A stretch of 64,000 nucleotides of DNA, from assembly GCA_034509495.1 (NCBI GenBank), contig CM067508.1, positions 29,610,071 to 29,674,070 on the forward strand. Reading direction: 5' to 3'. Positions 59,030 through 64,000 of this stretch are shown in pieces. Source of the DNA: Acestrorhynchus altus (lineage: Eukaryota; Chordata; Actinopteri; Characiformes; Acestrorhynchidae). The stretch's first letter is position 1; each line of letters begins with the position of its first letter. The position numbers were made by a program, and so were the translations under genes. The notes beneath the pieces are model-generated. The model saw only the letters and a list, made by a program, of their open reading frames with translations, ran no database searches and was not told the origin of the DNA.

Positions 59030-59710
59030 CACAGGGGAGTGTAGTCTATAAAATGTTCTACAGTGTAGACGACATTGTTATAGTGTAGAGTAGATCATTC
59101 CATAGTGTAAAGGACAGTGTACCATGGTATAGACTACAGTGTTATTAGTCTAGACTACAGAGCTGTGTGTTATGGACTAAATACAAAGTGTAGACAAGAG
59201 CATTATATAGCCCAGACTATATGCTTACATAGTGTAGACTACATCGAGTTACATTGTGTAGTGTTATGTAGTACAGACTATGGCTTTACATAGTTTAGAT
59301 TACAGCATTACATAATGCGCACTAAAGTGTTATGTAGTACAGACTACAGTGCACAGTGTAATCGACATGGTTACATGGTGTAGACTACAGCATTCACTAC
59401 TGTAGACAAGAGTGTTACACAGTATAGAACATAGTGTTAAATAATGTAGACCAAAGTGTCATGTAGGATAGACTACTGTTTTACACAGTGTAGACTAGGG
59501 TGTTATGTAGTAAACACAAACGTGTGGTACAGTCTTACAGTGTGTAGAGTAGGAAATAGAATGGACTAAATTATTGTGAAGTACAGACTTTGTTGTGGAG
59601 ATTACAGCATTACACAGTGCAGTCTACATGACTACATACTGTAGACTAGTGTGCTATGTAGTACAGAGTACAGTGTCATGTAGCGTAGACTACAGTGTTA
59701 TGCTGTGTAG
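59030..59710. repeat. Degenerate minisatellite, unit about 22-24 bp (GTGTAGACTACAGTGTTA)
   Basis: Units of the form GTGTAGACTACAGTGTTACA follow one another for about 680 bp, for example GTACAGACTACAGTGCACAG, GTGTAGACTACAGCATTCAC, GTAGACAAGAGTGTTACACA and GTAGACTACAGTGTTATGC. Roughly 29 units fit. No two neighbours are identical, so the array is old or evolves by point change. No coding or known family is recognised. Confidence 0.85.
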
Positions 59711-59796
59711 AGAGGAAGTGTGTTAGTCTTTTCCACAAGAACAATACTGCTGCTGCAGCTGTACTTCCTATTGAGGCATGGTGGTAATGGCATCCA

Positions 59797-59797
<1 letters not shown>

Positions 59798-59885
<88 letters not shown>

Positions 59886-59893
59886 GCGCGCCT
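59798..59893. repeat. (CA)n microsatellite, the longest in the window
   Basis: About 42 uninterrupted CA units (59800-59884), then CGCGCGCG. Confidence 0.97.
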
Positions 59894-59999
59894 GCCAGCA
59901 CAGAGGAAGTGCCAGCGCCACCCGTAACCCAATCCCCGCCCACAGCTGTCCAAACACCAGGGGAGAGACAGCGAGAAAGAAGGAGATATGGGGAGATGG

Positions 60000-60060
60000 A
60001 GAGAGAGAGAGAGAGAGAGAGAGAATGTGAGTGAAACAGAAAGCAAGAGTGAGAGAGAGA
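60000..60060. repeat. GA-rich simple sequence
   Basis: (GA)12 at 60000-60024 and a looser GA stretch near 60045-60060. Confidence 0.85.
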
Positions 60061-60361
60061 GTCCCTGGGGTTCTTCGGCAGGCCAGCGCTCCCCACAGTA
60101 AGGGGTGCAGACTTTCAGCTAATCTCTGCCCCCCCTTCCCTCTCTCACTCTCTTTCGCTTTCCGTCTTTACATTCTCTCACTCTCCTTCTCCCTCTCCCC
60201 CTGGCACTCTCCCCCCTCCTAATACCACAGTCTGCTGTGCGGAGCTGGGCCAATCACTGGGGCATCTGGGACCACGTTCAGGGTGGGGGGGGGTGTGTGT
60301 GTGTATGTGCAAAAACACAGAATCTGTGTGTCTCAGCAGCTTGGGACTAAGTGTATGTGTT

Positions 60362-60390
60362 GTGTTGTGTGTGTGTGTGTGTGTGTGTAT
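60362..60390. repeat. (TG)n microsatellite
   Basis: About 10-12 TG units. A longer one of about 17 units is at 60726-60760. Confidence 0.9.
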
Positions 60391-60723
60391 GTGCGAGTGC
60401 ACGAATGTGAGTGGGATTTGAGAATTTCATGCCTGTTTATCCTTTTGTGTTTATGAGGGGTTAGTCCCAATCTGGGGGTCTGTACACTTTTGTGTGAGAT
60501 GCATGCTGGGAGTATGTGTGTGTACTGTAAGTATATACTCTAACATTTGCCCCCCTGTTTTCTACCTGTATTAATGCAGCCAACTTCTACTGTGCTTCTG
60601 CTTTTCCTGTGAACATGCACGGGTTCCAGCTAGTCCAGGACCTACATGTATATGCAAGAAGAGCGCTGGAGAGCAGGTGAATGTGGGCATCAACTTTCTG
60701 TTTGCATGGAGGAGTACTACTTA

Positions 60724-60760
<37 letters not shown>

Positions 60761-61140
60761 CCGTGCTCTAATCTGGCTCCTGTATGCTCGTGTCAGTATG
60801 TGCTCTCAGCTGGCTCTCTCCTGGGGACGATGACAGTAAAGTCTCTCTAATCCCCCAAACCCTTCGCACACAACACACACCTCCTACTGCATGCTGATGA
60901 GGCCTACAGGACACACACATACACACAAACATGCACACACTTAAACACATGCAACCCCCCACTCCCCCTAACACACTTAAGCTTCGAAGACATGAGCAGA
61001 AAAACAGGTGACTGTGTGTATGTGTGTGTAGCACTTTGCAGTGAGCCTGCTTATTCCGCCATATTCCCTGTAATATGATGGATTGCATCTGTAATGAAGT
61101 ATTAGCAATTGCAGAGTGAAAGACAGGGATAGAGAAAGTT

Positions 61141-61143
61141 AGT

Positions 61144-61179
<36 letters not shown>

Positions 61180-61180
61180 C
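61141..61180. repeat. (GA)n microsatellite
   Basis: About 17 GA units. Confidence 0.93.
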
Positions 61181-61599
61181 CCCAAATGCACCTGAAGGCC
61201 TACCGGCAAGCGACACATCCACTCTCTCCACCTTGTCCCCGGGAACGAAGGAAGAGAGCAGAACCTCACATGAATGGGAAGATGAAGGGAGAGCAAGAAA
61301 AGATGAGAAAATTCCTAATAACCAGCCCCTCCTCCTCCTACTCCTCCTCTTTACCTCCCACTGAAAGAGATGGAACAGAGGGAAAGACCCTAGTGCATGG
61401 ATTAGACAGAGAGGGAGAGAGAGCGAGCGAGAGACACAGGGAATCCAGGCGGGATGTCAGATGTAAGCCCCCACACTCTTCTACACGATGCTCCAAAGAG
61501 AGGGATTTGGACTCCCACCGAGGAAGGGACGGAACGAGGGATGAGAGAGGGGAGAGGGAAGGAGGGAGAATGGTATGCAGGGGCACAGCGTCATGAAGG

Positions 61600-61615
61600 T
61601 GGAGAGGGAGAGGGA

Positions 61616-61666
<51 letters not shown>

Positions 61667-61675
61667 CGAGAGCTC
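61600..61675. repeat. (GA)n microsatellite
   Basis: GGGAGA units grading into about 20 GA units, ending CGAGAGCGAGAG. Confidence 0.93.
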
Positions 61676-62304
61676 TAGGTGGCCCCTGACTAAACAGTAC
61701 AGTACAAACAGCAAACAAATGTTTATTCATTCCTGTTTAGAGGTCCAAGGTATCCCACACAACAACACAACCATATTATAAATTTCAATGAATTCAGAAA
61801 AACAGGTTTTAAACTTTACAATAAAAGGTGAAATTGTGGGAAAGTTCACATTATTGCCTACAGCTCCTTACGTAGTGCATACAGTTCAACCCCCGCTCAC
61901 CAAAAGCTGCACTAAACCTGGTAAATCAGAATTAGGGGTAAGGGGTATCACAGTACCCTTTCCATGCCCATACCAGAAATCCCATATTCCATTATGTTAA
62001 AAATTGAAATATTTTTTTTTTTATAGCTGATTTTTTACCCGTGATTTTGAAAGTGCCAATTCCCCCAACACTGCTGTGTGGAGAGACCCGCCCAGAAAGG
62101 GAGAGCAGGCCAATTTCACTCTCCCTCTCACTCTGGCGACCAATGGCAAGCAGCGTGACCTGAAAATACACTCATCTTCAAAATCAAAATAGTTGCGGAA
62201 GCTGCAATGCAATTGGGAAAGAAGATAAAGGTTACCAGCTGCTTGACTGCATTTCAAACGAGACGCAATAGAGGGTAGCCAATCAGAGTAGAAGAGAATG
62301 GATT

Positions 62305-62690
62305 TACGTACACACTACATGGACAAAAATATTTGGACACCTGCTCATTCGTTGTTCCTTAAAACATAAGGGGTATTAATAAGAGTTTATCTGTCCAGGG
62401 AAGGCTTTCTCTCAGACTTTGGAGTATTGCTGTGAGGATTTGATTGCAATCAGTGACAAGAGTGTTAGTGAGGTCAGAATGGTGGATGAGCACCACCCCA
62501 CCTAATCACCAACTTCAAAAGTACTGGATGAAGCACCATCATTACAGAGAGCAGTGCCACTCCAGAGAGTCCTATTCTATTCACAATGCATCTCTACGAG
62601 TTGTGCAAGCAATAGTTACAACTAGAAAGGAGGTCTACAAACATTTGGACATATACAATATCAGGCACGGCAATATAAACAGCCCGTATA
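62305..62690 (+). mobile_element. Family C MITE-type repeat, nearly full length
   Basis: The left end is TACATGGACAAAAATATTTG and the right end is CAAACATTTGGACATATACA, roughly inverted. The interior keeps CTGTCCAGGGAAGGCTTTCT, GAGTATTGCTGTGAGGATTT, AGTGACAAGAGTGTTAGTGA, GGATGAGCACCACCCCACCT and CCAGAGAGTCCTATTCTATT. It is the best-preserved of the family C copies here. Confidence 0.8.
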
Positions 62691-62733
62691 ATTGTGATAC
62701 AAAGTAATAAAGAGAATTTGGGACGTTAATATG

Positions 62734-62739
<6 letters not shown>

Positions 62740-62806
<67 letters not shown>
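62740..62806. repeat. (CA)n microsatellite
   Basis: About 32 uninterrupted CA units. Confidence 0.97.
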
Positions 62807-62808
<2 letters not shown>

Positions 62809-63056
62809 GTTATCTATGCTGATATAATGTACTGTAGGCTGTAGAAATCGGTGCAGCAGTATGGTTTATTTGTAAGTTTGCAAAACTGGAGGTGGTAGGG
62901 GAGGATTGGGGGTAAACTGTCATTGGTGTGTGCTTGGGGGTGAGGGCATCTGCGTGACAGGGCCTCCCCAGCCAGATTCACCACAGAGACACACTGACTC
63001 CAGCCTCCTCAGCAAGCCTCAGGCCTCCTGTGGCTGCCTCAGTGTGTGTACGTATT

Positions 63057-63098
63057 TTGTGTGTGTGTGTGTGTGTGTGAGGGAGAGAGAGAGAACAC
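63057..63098. repeat. (GT)n-(GA)n compound microsatellite
   Basis: About 11 GT units, then GAGGGAGAGAGAGA. Confidence 0.88.
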
Positions 63099-63329
63099 AC
63101 TGTTGAGCATGTTTATAGTGCACTTGCACAAGCAAAATGTGTTTGTGACTAAATGTGTCAGAATGTGACATGCACTGTATCTGTCTGCTTCCACTGCTGC
63201 AGCGTGCCACGGTGCTTCTGCATGTAAGCAGGAACCAGAGGGAGAGACTGAAAAAGAAGATAGAGGCTCAAAGCCCAAAACTGCTGTAAATCAAACATGA
63301 TTACATATTATACTCATTATCATTCATAC

Positions 63330-64000
63330 ACTTGTCTAATCAGCCAATCACGAATCAATGTTCACATCAACCATCAGAATGGGAGGAAATCTCAATGAGG
63401 GTTTCTAGAAATGAAAGTTTCAGCAAAAGTTCTACCAGGAGACTCCAATGATACGCCCCCTTTCCTCAACCAATCACTTGATGTTTCCTTCTCCCTCCTT
63501 CCTATCCACTGCCACATGTTTGGTGCTGTTGGTCCTTCAGGGGGTTGGCTCTGTCGTCTTCCATTCTCAGCACGATTGGAGAGGGCTCGGACATTTCAAG
63601 ACCTGGTCCTTTACTCCTAATTGTTACTGTTCAAACTGTACGTCTTTGGTCAGAATAACATGTTTCTTCTGGTAGAACTGCTGATCTCCGGGGATTTACA
63701 TCAGAACCATCTCTAGAGTTACTGAAAATGATGCAATAAAGAAAAATATATACCCAGCAGAAATTCAATGCCTTGTTGATGAGAGAGGTCAACGGAGAGT
63801 GGTCAGACTGATTGGAGCTGACAGAAAGGCTTCAGTTACTCAAATAACCACTCTGAGTTCACAACTGTGGTGAACAGAAAAGCAGCTCAGAATGCACAAC
63901 ATGTCCAACCTTGAGACAGATGGACTACAGCAGCAGAGGACCAGGTCAGACTCCTTTTCAAAGGCTCAGTTTTATGAATAGTAGGTGCTGAGTACACCTG
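63330..64000 (+). mobile_element. 5' half of a Tc1-like transposon interrupted by another repeat
   Basis: TAATCAGCCAATCACGAATC, then TGTTCACATCAACCATCAGA and ATGGGAGGAAAT are the 5' flank and start region of a Tc1-like family widespread in fish. After an interruption at about 63405-63681 it resumes with ACTGCTGATCTCCGGGGATT, TCTCTAGAGTTACT, GCCTTGTTGATGAGAGAGGT, CAGAAAGGCTTCAGTTACTC and CAGAATGCACAACATGTCC. Small indels break the transposase frame. The catalytic part would lie past the window edge if it exists. Confidence 0.75.
63405..63681 (+). repeat. Family B repeat, copy 3, nested in the Tc1-like element
   Basis: It begins near ATGAAAGTTTCAGCAAAAGT and TCTACCAGGAGACTCC and ends at CTTCTGGTAGAACT, so AGTTCTACCAG near one end is inverted as CTGGTAGAACT at the other. 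Inside are CTCCCTCCTTCC, TTTGGTGCTGTTGGTCC and GGGGGTTGGCTCTG as in the other two copies. The inverted ends and clean insertion suggest a small DNA transposon not named here. Confidence 0.6.

Noticed and set aside
59030..59710. CRISPR-like array
   Set aside because: Units are contiguous and diverged with no spacers between conserved repeats, in a vertebrate intron.

Overview
This is vertebrate nuclear DNA, almost certainly from a teleost fish. The genes have spliced C2H2 zinc-finger exons with GT-AG borders, the few coding segments are separated by very long introns, and dinucleotide microsatellites are extremely dense. Many Tc1/mariner relics and foldback MITE-type repeats resemble families I know from otophysan fish. 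The tRNA-like SINE near 46.1 kb and the repeats beginning with ATGGACAAAAGTATT make a characiform or a relative my best guess. That guess is inference.

The one gene identified with high confidence is znf423 (Zfp423/OAZ/Ebfaz), on the minus strand. Its last three coding segments are at 36371-36502, 31048-31163 and 9693-9722. Together they encode the final three C2H2 fingers and the C-terminus, ending NHTLSQHAQ-stop. A 3' UTR of about 0.9 kb follows and ends near 8780-8830 at a cluster of AATAAA signals. In the mammalian protein the last three fingers (28-30) are the part that binds EBF/Olf-1 factors. Here that module is spread over about 27 kb, with fingers 29 and 30 each cut by an intron. The rest of znf423, including the large exon with most fingers, must lie beyond the right edge. 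Everything from 36503 to 64000 is then one intron.

At the left, a CpG-rich block at about 2270-2620 holds a good first coding exon of a second minus-strand gene (2285-2444, start MAAAALSESD, strong donor). I do not recognise the protein, and the gene continues off the left edge. The 6.3 kb between the two genes is filled with repeats.

Layout: 1-2284, intron of the unknown gene with a Tc1 relic, a GATATGG-type repeat and a SINE-like copy. 2285-2750, first exon and promoter. 2750-8780, intergenic repeats. 8780-9722, znf423 terminal exon. 9723-31047, a 21.3 kb last intron with many CA and GA arrays. 31048-31163, exon. 31164-36370, a 5.2 kb intron of nested repeats. 36371-36502, exon. 36503-64000, intron with more arrays, Tc1 relics, a SINE, MITEs and a 22-24 bp minisatellite.

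I see no new multi-gene system. The points most worth checking are the split EBF-binding module with its 30-nt coding terminus, the UG repeats and long pyrimidine tract flanking those exons, the strict strand bias of the longest CA arrays, the unidentified first exon, and several nested transposon insertions.
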